This document shows, in pieces, positions 9,012 through 17,073 of a stretch of DNA of 64,000 nucleotides. The stretch's first letter is position 1. Each line of letters opens with the position of its first letter. The notes beneath the pieces were generated by a model. The model was not told the origin of the DNA. It was given only the letters and a program-made list of their open reading frames with translations, and did not search any database. Source of the DNA: Poriferisodalis sp965226645 (lineage in GTDB: Bacteria > Actinomycetota > Acidimicrobiia > Acidimicrobiales > Poriferisodalaceae); NCBI GenBank assembly GCA_965226645.1, contig CBDDDL010000001.1:1-64000 (forward strand). Reading direction: 5' to 3'. Made by a program: the position numbers and the translations under genes.

Positions 9012-10530
9012 CCAAAAACAGGAGGCACTTTTTGTGTCTGCATCATCGCGCAGTCCGGACCGGTTCGCAACGACCTTCGATCATGAGGGACTGGTGGCCA
9101 ACGCGGGCCTGATCCTGGCAGGCACGCTGATGGACCGTCTGGGTCTTTCGGCGCTGATCGAGCGGTGGGTGCGCACCGGTTCCGCGAACCCGGGCCCCAA
9201 GATCTGCACCGTGGTCGCCGCGATGCTCGCAGGCGCCACCCACATCGATCACGTCGAGATGCTGCGCGCCGGACGCACCGGGCGGGTGCTGGGATTCCGC
9301 CCGATGGCGCCCTCGACGGTGGGGTCGTTCCTGCGGACGTTCACGTTCGGTCATGTCCGCCAGCTCGAAGCGGTGCTGTCGCGCACGCTGGCGCGTGCCT
9401 GGGGGCTGGGCGCGGGCCCCGGCGACGAGCCGCTGGTGGTCGATGTGGACTCCACGATCTGCGAGGTCCACGGCAAACAGAAACAGGGCGCCGCGTACGG
9501 CTACACCAGCGTGCTCGGCTATCACCCGCTGCTCGCTGCACGCGCCGACACCGGCGAGGTGCTCGGCGCCCGCATGCGCAAAGGGTCCGCGGGGTCGTCG
9601 CGAGGCGTGGTGCGCTTCGTCGACGAGCTCGTCGCGAACCTGCGGCGCGCCGGGGCTGCGGGGCCGACCACGGTGCGCGGCGACTCGGGATTCTGGTCAT
9701 GGAAGCTGATCGACCGTCTCGACGCCCACGACTTCAAGTGGTCGATCACCGTCGCCCTCATACCCGCTGTTCGCGCAGCGATCCAAGCGATCCCCGGCAC
9801 CGCATGGACCGACATCGCTTACACCAAAGACGGCCACGCCCAAGTCGCCGAAACCCAATACGCCACCGGCCGCGGCAAACAGAAACGCACCGTTCGCCTC
9901 GTCGTGCGCCGCACCCGCCTCGCCGACACCGCACAGCAACGACTGTGGCCCGACTGGCGGCACCACGCATTCATCACCAACACCGATCACGACACCGCCG
10001 CCGCCGCGGACGAGTTCCACCGCGGCCACGCCGTCGTCGAGCTCGCCATCCGCGACCTCAAAGAAGGCACCGGGCTCGAGCACGTCCCCTCAGGCCACTA
10101 CGGCGCGAACTGCGCACCGCTCGCCTGCGCCGTGCTCGCCCACAACATCGGCCACTGGACCACCACGCTCGCCGACGCGCCGCCGGCCACGAACCGCTCC
10201 CGCCGCACCCGACTCGTCGCCCTCGCCGCCGTGCTCGTCAACCGATCCGGCACACCCACCCTGCGATACCCCGCCCGCTGGCCCTGGGAAACACAATTCC
10301 GAGCCACACTCAGCGCCCTGCGAGCCCTGCCCGGACCCTCCGGCTAAACAGCACAGCCCGGAACTGACGCCCCCACACAAACCCAGCGTCGACAACCCCA
10401 AACCACACCCGCACCCCTAGCCGAACACGCCCAAACACACCAAACCACACCCCCAACAACCCGGCGCGACCCCAACCCGCCACCGACCCGCGAAACCCGC
10501 GCTCGCCAAAGGCCAATCGGTGGATTCAGG
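9012..10530 (+). mobile_element. IS1380-family element, copy 1, left end missing
   Basis: Comparison with copy 2 (59561-61171) shows homology from about 9012 to 10530. The right terminal repeat CCAATCGGTGGATTCAGG is at 10513-10530. On the left, homology stops about 98 bases short of where the other terminal repeat should be, and no CCTGAATCC sequence is visible upstream, so the left end has been lost. No target duplication can be identified. The right end abuts a truncated HEPN gene. Confidence 0.85.
9034..10347 (+). CDS. IS1380-family DDE transposase, intact
   Basis: The real start is GTG at 9034, with AGGAGG 8 bases upstream; the longer frame from 8980 extends into flanking DNA. The 437-residue product has the IS1380 hallmarks: VVDVDSTICEVHGKQKQG (first Asp), AYGYTSVLGYHPLLAARA, a second Asp in VRGDSGFW, and a C-terminal HAVVELAIRDLKEG with the last Glu. 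Codon use and GC match an actinobacterial element. Its cognate left end is missing here, but the enzyme could act on copy 2, which has both ends. Confidence 0.9.
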   Translation: MSASSRSPDRFATTFDHEGLVANAGLILAGTLMDRLGLSALIERWVRTGSANPGPKICTVVAAMLAGATHIDHVEMLRAGRTGRVLGFRPMAPSTVGSFLRTFTFGHVRQLEAVLSRTLARAWGLGAGPGDEPLVVDVDSTICEVHGKQKQGAAYGYTSVLGYHPLLAARADTGEVLGARMRKGSAGSSRGVVRFVDELVANLRRAGAAGPTTVRGDSGFWSWKLIDRLDAHDFKWSITVALIPAVRAAIQAIPGTAWTDIAYTKDGHAQVAETQYATGRGKQKRTVRLVVRRTRLADTAQQRLWPDWRHHAFITNTDHDTAAAADEFHRGHAVVELAIRDLKEGTGLEHVPSGHYGANCAPLACAVLAHNIGHWTTTLADAPPATNRSRRTRLVALAAVLVNRSGTPTLRYPARWPWETQFRATLSALRALPGPSG

Positions 10531-10573
10531 CTAAGCCACGGACAGAACACCCGGCCACCACCGGACAGTTCTG

Positions 10574-10855
10574 TTGGCCACCAACAGGCATTCCTACTGT
10601 CCGCCACTGGGCAGATCCCACTGGCTATTGACAAAATGGGCGAGATCGGTCGATAGCGCACGGGGATGCGATATCGGCGAAACGGAATGCGAGCTCGAAG
10701 AGATTACCCGGCGTCGAAATCGCATAGCCCACTCTGCAGATCGCCAAGGCCGAGGTCGTGCTCACATAGATGTGGACTATGTCGAAGCGCGGATCGAGAC
10801 CATCAAGTCGGTTGCTGAGGCGATCGACTCGTTGCCCGAGTCGCACTCGCCGTAG
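10574..10855 (+). pseudogene. C-terminal fragment of a HEPN-domain protein
   Basis: From about 10660 the frame reads ECELEEITRRRNRIAHSAD and ends in EARIETIKSVAEAIDSL. RNRIAH fits the RNxxxH ribonuclease motif of HEPN domains, and the Arg/His helix followed by an amphipathic C-terminal helix is typical. The N-terminal part is absent: the frame upstream is not protein-like and the IS1380 right end lies only 43 bases before. HEPN proteins are usually RNases in toxin-antitoxin or abortive-infection systems. I infer that the IS, or an associated deletion, removed the rest. Confidence 0.5.
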
Positions 10856-10988
10856 GCCGCGGCCTCGTGCAATTTTTGGGAGGGCACCCCGCAACGGCTA
10901 TGTGTGAAAGACACTGACATTCATTTTCGCAACGGGAAGCGCGACCGTACGGTGGGCACCGAGTTCTTGACGGAAACAGGAGTCAGCC

Positions 10989-11339
10989 TTGTCTGAAGAC
11001 GACCGTTCCCGCCTCTACGCTTGGCTGCGTGAGCAGACCGACGAGCCGTTGGCTGAGTACCTGATGTCGTGCCTGGCGCCCGCGCCGCTGTCGGACTTGG
11101 TGACCAAGGAACATCTCTCCGCAGTGCTGGTAGCTGAGCTGTCGCCTTTTGCCGCCAAAGAAGAGATGCAAGCCGGCTTCGACAAGCTGGCTGCCCAGCG
11201 CGAGGCCGACCGTGCGCACGCCGCCCAGCAGCGCAAGGCGGACCGCAGGTGGGTGACCGCAGCGGCTGTGTTCATCGCTGTGGAGGTCGCAGCCGTCGAG
11301 GCGGGCTGGTTGAGCCGGCTCACCGACCTGTTCACCTGA
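10989..11339 (+). CDS. small coiled-coil protein with C-terminal membrane helix (family with LSDLVTK motif)
   Basis: The TTG start at 10989 has AGGAG about 7 bases upstream. The 116-residue product begins with an acidic/aromatic stretch (LYAWLREQTDE), then MSCLAPAPLSDLVTKEHL, an Arg/Glu/Ala coiled coil (KLAAQREADRAHAAQQ), and one transmembrane segment (WVTAAAVFIAVEVAAVEAGW). It is clearly paralogous to the protein at 57630-58016 on the other strand, and shares the V/ATKxHL or ATKxDL-coiled coil-membrane plan with remnants at 12.6 and 24 kb. The function is unknown. It stands alone, so a membrane-associated regulator or a small mobile-element cargo are both possible. Confidence 0.7.
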   Translation: MSEDDRSRLYAWLREQTDEPLAEYLMSCLAPAPLSDLVTKEHLSAVLVAELSPFAAKEEMQAGFDKLAAQREADRAHAAQQRKADRRWVTAAAVFIAVEVAAVEAGWLSRLTDLFT

Positions 11340-11641
11340 GCCGCGCAGCGCGCGCCGATTCTCAGCTGTCAGATCGGGACCGCGGGGCTGTTCGTCATCG
11401 GATCGTTCAGGCGGCGATTCGCAGTCCAAGAATTGACGCACGGTTCAACTTCGCACACGCGATACTCGATCCCGAGGGAGATGGTTCTCCCTCGGGTTGA
11501 CCCTGGGTCTCAGTTGGTTGTGTGACGGGAGCACGGCATGAGCATGCGACTGCCGCTGCTTGCTGAGGACACAGCGGTCGCGAGCGGCTGATCGGTGTGC
11601 TCACAGGGCCACGATCCCGGTCGGGCTCGGCGGTCACGAAG

Positions 11642-12121
11642 TCACGCACCAGCGGTAGCACCGAAGCCGCGTGTGCTGATGGAGAACGGGTTGAGAAACT
11701 GACGTTCCCACAGTTGCTCTCGCTCTGCGGAGGGCAACTGCGCCTGATCACAGACCTCGTTCCACTCGCTGCGGATCGCCTCGATGTGATGCTCGACGAC
11801 CCGCGGATACTCCCTTTCCACATCTGCGAGGCGCGGCGACATGGAAGAAGGGCGCTCGGGCTTGACGACGCCCCTGAGCGGAAGCGATTCCGGGAACTGC
11901 ACATGCGCGACGGAGAGCTGGAGGACGCAAGCAAGCGCCGATGGCGGGCAGCCGAGCCCAACGCCCGACACGGCCGTGATCCCCAATTTGTCCGCAGCCT
12001 GGAATTGCCCCTCGGGTTTCACTGGGACGTGCGCAAGTTCAACGGCACCTGTATCGGGACGCCGATGTCCGTCTGGAAGGTTGACCGCGGCGGGCACATC
12101 AACGCGTACGCAGACGGCCAC
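11642..12121 (-). pseudogene. HipA-like kinase C-terminal remnant
   Basis: Only the last 50 residues of this minus-strand frame look like protein. HHIEAIRSEWNEVCDQAQL and LWERQFLNPFSI match the C-terminal helix of HipA-family kinases (pattern WNEVCDxAxL ... FLNP). The rest is low quality and no kinase motifs are visible, so this is a decayed end fragment. The surrounding 11340-12723 stretch has no intact gene: besides this remnant it contains an inverted repeat near 12.2 kb and a coiled-coil remnant at 12.5-12.7 kb. Confidence 0.35.
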
Positions 12122-12210
12122 ATACGTCCGGGCACAAGCTGCCGTCCGATCTGGACTGAGAAGCAGAGCAAGTCCGCAGATGGAGCCGACCGCCGAAAAT
12201 CCAGCGCCTA

Positions 12211-12252
12211 AATTCTAATTCCCGGCCTTTTGGCCGGGAATTTAGAGAATTC
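12211..12252. repeat. long near-perfect hairpin
   Basis: The sequence AATTCCCGGCC-TTTT-GGCCGGGAATT is centred at about 12230. The arms extend as AATTCTA / TAGAGAATT with a small bulge, giving about 18 paired bases and a 4-base loop. It could be a bidirectional terminator or the end of a small mobile element. It lies in gene-free DNA between remnants. Confidence 0.6.
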
Positions 12253-12392
12253 ACGCGAGGTCTTTGCCATGGATCGTGACTGTGGGCAAGAGTCCAGCTG
12301 CGTAAAGGAGACTCTGTCAGTCTCGCCTCGCATTTATGGGGCAGCTGGCCCGTCTTACCTCCACTTTCGCATAACTGGCACCCGGAACGTAG

Positions 12393-12720
12393 CTAGCGAC
12401 CGAGTGCCCCCCTTGACCTTGTGGGCCTTGGATCACCGTCGACATTAACAGCGGGCCTGTCTGATGCCAAGCAGCTGTGCTCGAGGCAATGAGTGTGAGC
12501 GCTCTGGGGATGTTGTGATCGGTTCTCAGCGAAAGTCGCGGTGGTGCCCGGGGTCCTGGCCGGAATGCCAGCAAGCCAATAGTGGCGAACCCGGCTCGCT
12601 CTGCGATCCTCGTCACGCTGGGCCACCAGGAGGTCGACCTTGGTGTCGAGCTTGGAGACCTTCGTGTCGAGCTTGGCAAGGTCTTCCTTGGTGGCGAATT
12701 TCGATCACCATGCTCACCGT
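12393..12720 (-). pseudogene. decayed coiled-coil protein remnant (ATKEDL type)
   Basis: On the minus strand one frame reads ATKEDLAKLDTKVSKLDTKV then DLLVAQRDEDRRASRVRHYW. This resembles the ATKxDL coiled-coil proteins at 24 kb. The expected membrane helix is split between frames (TIGLLAF appears one frame over). There is no clear start and no conserved end, so it is scored as a remnant. Confidence 0.4.
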
Positions 12721-12723
12721 TGC

Positions 12724-14367
12724 TCAGCCTGGGTCTTGCGCGGATTGCGGCGCGGGCGGTGGCCGATTGGGGTCGCAGAAGGGAATGCCTCGGCGCTCGA
12801 GCGTCAGATCGTTGAGGTTCTCGCCGATGGCCTGCCCGGCTGTCCACGCCGGCTGGCCGATGGTCGCTTCGGCATAGGCATCGATAAGAGCGCAGCGCAC
12901 TGCGTTGCCGCCCGGGGTGTCGTCCATGTTGACCGCGCTGAGCGAGACGAGGCTGGTGAGCACTGCATCGGGATCGCGGCGGCTGATTTCGGCGAAGCGC
13001 CAGTTCGCTAGCAGTGTCATCGACATGGCGAGGGCCAGGGTGGCCGCAGCGAGGCCGCGCACGATCCGGTTGGTGGCGCGTCCACGCAGGGCAAGGTCGA
13101 GCACGGCCAAGCCGGCCGCTATGACCAGCGACCATGCAACCTGGGTGAGCAGCGTTTCCCGCCAGGCCTGACCGACGGGAGGCTGACGCTGCTGCGCCCA
13201 CGCCGTCAGGCCAGCGACCGACGCTGACAGCACTGCCAGCGATCCGCCAAGCAGCAGCAAGACACCAGCAAGCCGTCCCGAACTGCCAGATCCTTCACCT
13301 GCTGCCGCCTCACAACCGTGCAACGTGCCCAAGGTGTCCGGGACGGGACGCTGCCACGCTGCTGCCGCCGCCAGGACGACAATCCCGACAACCACGAGCG
13401 CCAACAGGGCATTGGCGGCCAGATCAGCCAACCCGAGTTCCACCCCAGCACTACGGGCGAGATCCTCGTTGAAGTGCCACCCGATCGCCGGGAATCCGGT
13501 CAACAGCCGCGGCCAAGCAGTGCTGAAAGCGTCCGCAGACAGGCTGAGGTCCGAGCCCTCGTAGCAGCCGCCATCGGAACACTGGAATGCGATGGCGATG
13601 CGGATCGGAACGAACACCGCCGCGAATCCCGCCGCCTGAGCGACCCATCGCCTGGTTGCTGCGGTGGCAAGCGCTGCCCGAAGTGTCATTCGCGACGCGA
13701 AACAGCGCGCCGCCAAGAACACCGCGGCGATGAGCGGTGCCAGATAGGCCAGGTCGTAGAACATCGCGGCGAGCGCTCCCACGCTGACCATGGCGGCGTA
13801 CTCGTGCCAGCGAAGCGGTCTCGCTCGTAGATCGCGGTCGCGACTCGTCGCCACGGTGATCCACACAATGAGCACAGCCGACCCGATCAACGTGTGCGGA
13901 AACTGGGCGAGCGCCCCCGAGGTGCCGTTGGCGATCAGCACGGTGCCAAGCGCCAGCGGGTACAGCCCCGCCAGCGAGGCGTGCTGCTGCACGCCGGCAG
14001 ATCGCGCCAGCGCCGAGACCATCGCGGTGGCACCGAGCGCCATCACCGCCACCAAGGTCAGGCGCAACGCGCCCAACACGATGTGAGGCGCCACGGCGGT
14101 GGCCTCCCCGGCTTCGTAGACGAAACCGTGGACGAGCATCTCCCAGAATCGCCCGACCGGCCGGAAGTTCCCACCGGAGAAGAAGTTGTCGGTGCCGCGG
14201 GCGGCATCCATCGCCGCCCTGAACGGATTCGCGTCATTGGTGAGCGCCCTCAAGTACACGCTGCGACGCTCATCGGCCACGAAGGCGAGCCCTACGAGCG
14301 GAGCCATCACGAGCACACTCGGCAACCAGCGGCAGCAGCGGCGGATGGTCCGCATCAGCGAGCTCAT
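12724..14367 (-). CDS. multi-pass membrane protein of a four-member paralogous array (copy A)
   Basis: The ATG at 14367 opens a 547-residue protein with about ten hydrophobic helices and a soluble C-terminal tail of about 100 residues. Motifs shared with the copies at 15379, 17070 and 20255 are: acidic DERR just after helix 1, GNFRPVGRFWEMLVHGF, GALAQFPHTLIGS, SRDRDLRARPL, YDLAYLAPLIAA, a loop with CSDGGCYEG, WRETLLTQVAWSL, TLLANWRFAEISRRDP, and a C-terminal RC...FC pair. An acidic residue in the first outer loop plus many helices is reminiscent of GT-C glycosyltransferases, but this is only a guess. It is divergent from the PIG-L gene (61 bases between starts). Confidence 0.75.
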   Translation of the reverse strand: MSSLMRTIRRCCRWLPSVLVMAPLVGLAFVADERRSVYLRALTNDANPFRAAMDAARGTDNFFSGGNFRPVGRFWEMLVHGFVYEAGEATAVAPHIVLGALRLTLVAVMALGATAMVSALARSAGVQQHASLAGLYPLALGTVLIANGTSGALAQFPHTLIGSAVLIVWITVATSRDRDLRARPLRWHEYAAMVSVGALAAMFYDLAYLAPLIAAVFLAARCFASRMTLRAALATAATRRWVAQAAGFAAVFVPIRIAIAFQCSDGGCYEGSDLSLSADAFSTAWPRLLTGFPAIGWHFNEDLARSAGVELGLADLAANALLALVVVGIVVLAAAAAWQRPVPDTLGTLHGCEAAAGEGSGSSGRLAGVLLLLGGSLAVLSASVAGLTAWAQQRQPPVGQAWRETLLTQVAWSLVIAAGLAVLDLALRGRATNRIVRGLAAATLALAMSMTLLANWRFAEISRRDPDAVLTSLVSLSAVNMDDTPGGNAVRCALIDAYAEATIGQPAWTAGQAIGENLNDLTLERRGIPFCDPNRPPPAPQSAQDPG

Positions 14368-14428
14368 GTCAGCAGAATGCCGGGTCTATCGTGGATGTGC
14401 CCGCGTGCCGGCCAGGCTGGGAGCAGCG

Positions 14429-15382
14429 ATGATGCGACCACGAGCGACGCTGATCATGGTGCTCGCCCTTGCCGCCGCTCTTGCGGCCTGCACGCCCCTG
14501 GCAGCCGCGAGCGGTCCGAACAAGATGAGCTATGTGGTGGTGCCCCACCCCGATGACGAAATCCAAGCGTGGTCGCTCATCGAGAACTCCACTGGCAACT
14601 ACAAGGTCTTCATTGTCCTGAACAGGGGTGAGCAGTCGTTCTATTGCGGCTCGCAGGGATACGACGAAGGCACTGGCGAGATATCGCCGGATCCATGGCC
14701 GCAGGGCAAGTGGACACCGTCGTGCGAATCCGCTCGCACGAACTCGTTCTTCGGCTTCATGGAAGCAATGGCACGCACCGACAGCGCGCTTCCGGCTTCC
14801 TTCACCTACGCAGGCGTGAAGGGCCCCTTCGACTCCTTGGGAACGGAGGTGTGCCGCTTCGACGACGGCGACTGTGTGAGCGATCGGACTGCCGAGGTCT
14901 GGACGTCGCACATCGCTGCTGTGGTGTGGTTCAACCTCGGCGACGGTGATGTGACCGCCGACGAGGTGCGGTGGGCGATCACGACGGTCCGTGACAACCG
15001 GACGGCCCTGGGCATCAACGACACGTTGCGAAACCACAACCTGATCGGTGCCGGCTACTGGAACGACACCCATCCCGGCTGTTCCGACTACGCCCATGCC
15101 GACCATGGCGCCGTCCACGAAGCGCTCTGGAACACCGACTTCGACGTCGGATATCAGGCCGTGCCGACATGCAAGAGCGACCCGAACGTGACCCGCATAG
15201 AAGAGGTGAGCTACGAACACTTCCATGACGCGTTCGAGGTCTCGGGAAACACGCGGGTCGGCTGGCACCCCGTCCACTACGGATGGCTGATGAGCGGCGA
15301 TCCGGGCTACTGGCGCGGCGACTACGAGAGTCAGGACTTCGAGTTTCATCGCACTCAGCACTTCTGGATCCGGTTCCGCTAG
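14429..15382 (+). CDS. PIG-L/LmbE-type deacetylase, secreted or lipoprotein
   Basis: The start is ATG 14429 (or 14432), preceded by GGGAG. The 317-residue product has a signal with a lipobox-like ALAAC (Cys 21), then the PIG-L metal/catalytic motif PHPDDE at residues 39-44 and a later His motif (YAHADHGAV). The family removes N-acetyl groups from GlcNAc-containing substrates, using zinc. Export suggests it acts on an envelope glycan outside the membrane. Its stop overlaps the end of the convergent membrane gene by 4 bases. It sits inside the membrane-protein array, suggesting shared substrate chemistry. Confidence 0.8.
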   Translation: MMRPRATLIMVLALAAALAACTPLAAASGPNKMSYVVVPHPDDEIQAWSLIENSTGNYKVFIVLNRGEQSFYCGSQGYDEGTGEISPDPWPQGKWTPSCESARTNSFFGFMEAMARTDSALPASFTYAGVKGPFDSLGTEVCRFDDGDCVSDRTAEVWTSHIAAVVWFNLGDGDVTADEVRWAITTVRDNRTALGINDTLRNHNLIGAGYWNDTHPGCSDYAHADHGAVHEALWNTDFDVGYQAVPTCKSDPNVTRIEEVSYEHFHDAFEVSGNTRVGWHPVHYGWLMSGDPGYWRGDYESQDFEFHRTQHFWIRFR

Positions 15383-17073
15383 GAGCCGGGCTCGGGTATC
15401 TCGATCGTCGAGGGGAAGCAGTACGCCACGCCGTGGCGCCCGCCCATGAAACGGTCGAGCTCGTTGCGCATCCGCCAGCCGGTGATCCACACCTTCTCCG
15501 GCGTCACCTCGCGGTATCCGCCTGACAGCGCACAGCGGATCTGGTCGCCAGCCTCGGTGGTGTCGACATGGATCGTCGACGTTGCGATCAGGCTGGTGAG
15601 TGCCGCTGTGGGATCGCGACGGTCGACTTCGGCGAAGCGCCAATTCGCCAACAGCGTGAACGCCACGCCGATGGCAAGCACAGCGGCCACGGCTGCTCGC
15701 AGTGCCCGGCGCGTGCGTTCTGACCGGGTTGCGAGGTCGAGCGCTGCCAGGAAGCCCGCAATGATCAGCGACCAGGCCACCTGGGCCAGCTGCGCTTCCC
15801 GCCATGCCTCACCGATCGGGAGATCGCGCCGTTGCATCGAAGCAGACAGCCCCGCGAGCGTTGCGGACAGGATCGCCATGAAGGCTCCGAGCCCGATCAG
15901 CGCAGCAGCGAGGCGCGCGTGGGTGCCGCGGGGTTGTTCGCGAGCGGGCTGGTCGGCACCGGGCTGGTCGGCAGCAGGCTGGTCGGCAGCGGGTGTCTCA
16001 AGGGCCGGGTCGGGGTTTGGGCGCCAGCCGCGGGCTACAGCAGCGACCGCGAACCCCACGATTGCGGCCAGCATGAGGAACAGCAGCACGTTGGTGGCGA
16101 GGCTGGTGATTCCGCCATCGACGCCGAAGAGTCGGGCGAGCTCGGCGTTGTAGTCCCAGCCGACCGGGGGCAGGCCCGTCGCCAAACGTGGCAGCGCCGT
16201 CTCGAACACCTCGGGCGAGATGCTGAGGTCCGAAGCGGAGTAGCACTCACCCGGTGCGCAGCGTCGGGCGATGTCGATGCGGACGGGAATGAACACTGCT
16301 GCGAAGCCGACGCTGAGTGCCGCCCAGCGGCGCACCGCCGCCGTGGCGAGCGCCGCTCGGAGCGGCAGCTGCGCGACAACTGCTCTGGCGACAAGAAAGC
16401 CGGCTGCGACGATGGGCGCCAAGTAGGCGACGTCGTAGAACAGGACGAGCAGGGCGCCGAACGCTGCCATCGAGACGTATTCGCGCTTGTGCAGCGGCCG
16501 TCGTTCGAGATCGCGGTCGCGAGCGGTGGCAACCGCCGCCGCCAGGATGAGCACGACCGACCCGATGAACGTGTGCGGGAACTGCGCGAGACCGCCGATG
16601 ATGCCGTTCGCCACCACCACCGTGCCCACCACCAGCGGGTAGAGACTGACGAGTGACCGGTCGGCCGAGACGCCAGCCGAGCGGGCGAGCGCGCTGACCA
16701 TCTTCGCGGCGAGCAGCGCTAGCAGCGCGACCACGATCACACGGACGACGCCGAGGATGACTTGCGGGGCGAGACCCGTCGCTTCGGCGGATTCGAAGAC
16801 GAATCCGTGGACCAGCACTTCGGTGAACCGCCCGATCGGGCGGAAGTTGCCGATATTCAAGAAGTTGAAGATGCCTTCTTCGACGTACTGCGCAATGCCG
16901 AGCAGGTTGACGTCGGTGTAGAAGACCTGTTGGAAGAGGTGGAGGCGCTCGTCGGACTTGAGCGACATGCCGAGCAGGGGAAGCACGACCAGCACGGCCG
17001 GGCCGACAGTGACGAGCCAGGTACGGCGGCGGCGGCTTTTCTGCGGAGCGCGGGTGTTCGAGAGCGCTGTCAT
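15379..17073 (-). CDS. multi-pass membrane protein of the paralogous array (copy B)
   Basis: The ATG at 17073 overlaps the stop of copy C by 4 bases (ATGA), so the two are co-translated. The 564-residue protein keeps the family motifs SDERLHLF, GNFRPIGRFTEVLVHGF, GLAQFPHTFIGS, YDVAYLAPIVAA, WREAQLAQVAWSL and TLLANWRFAEVDRRDP. The loop cysteines are in CAPGECYSAS and the terminal ones in RCALS...YCF. A short loop carries tandem AADQP/GADQP units (about residues 356-372), a length-variable segment. Function unknown. Confidence 0.75.
   Translation of the reverse strand: MTALSNTRAPQKSRRRRTWLVTVGPAVLVVLPLLGMSLKSDERLHLFQQVFYTDVNLLGIAQYVEEGIFNFLNIGNFRPIGRFTEVLVHGFVFESAEATGLAPQVILGVVRVIVVALLALLAAKMVSALARSAGVSADRSLVSLYPLVVGTVVVANGIIGGLAQFPHTFIGSVVLILAAAVATARDRDLERRPLHKREYVSMAAFGALLVLFYDVAYLAPIVAAGFLVARAVVAQLPLRAALATAAVRRWAALSVGFAAVFIPVRIDIARRCAPGECYSASDLSISPEVFETALPRLATGLPPVGWDYNAELARLFGVDGGITSLATNVLLFLMLAAIVGFAVAAVARGWRPNPDPALETPAADQPAADQPGADQPAREQPRGTHARLAAALIGLGAFMAILSATLAGLSASMQRRDLPIGEAWREAQLAQVAWSLIIAGFLAALDLATRSERTRRALRAAVAAVLAIGVAFTLLANWRFAEVDRRDPTAALTSLIATSTIHVDTTEAGDQIRCALSGGYREVTPEKVWITGWRMRNELDRFMGGRHGVAYCFPSTIEIPEPGS

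Noticed and set aside
9165..10367. Second long ORF in the IS1380 element
   Set aside because: Arg/Pro-rich shadow of the transposase in the +1 frame.
11597..12211. Plus-strand ORF of 204 residues
   Set aside because: It lacks a start signal and recognisable domain; the opposite strand holds the HipA-like end that explains part of the open frame.
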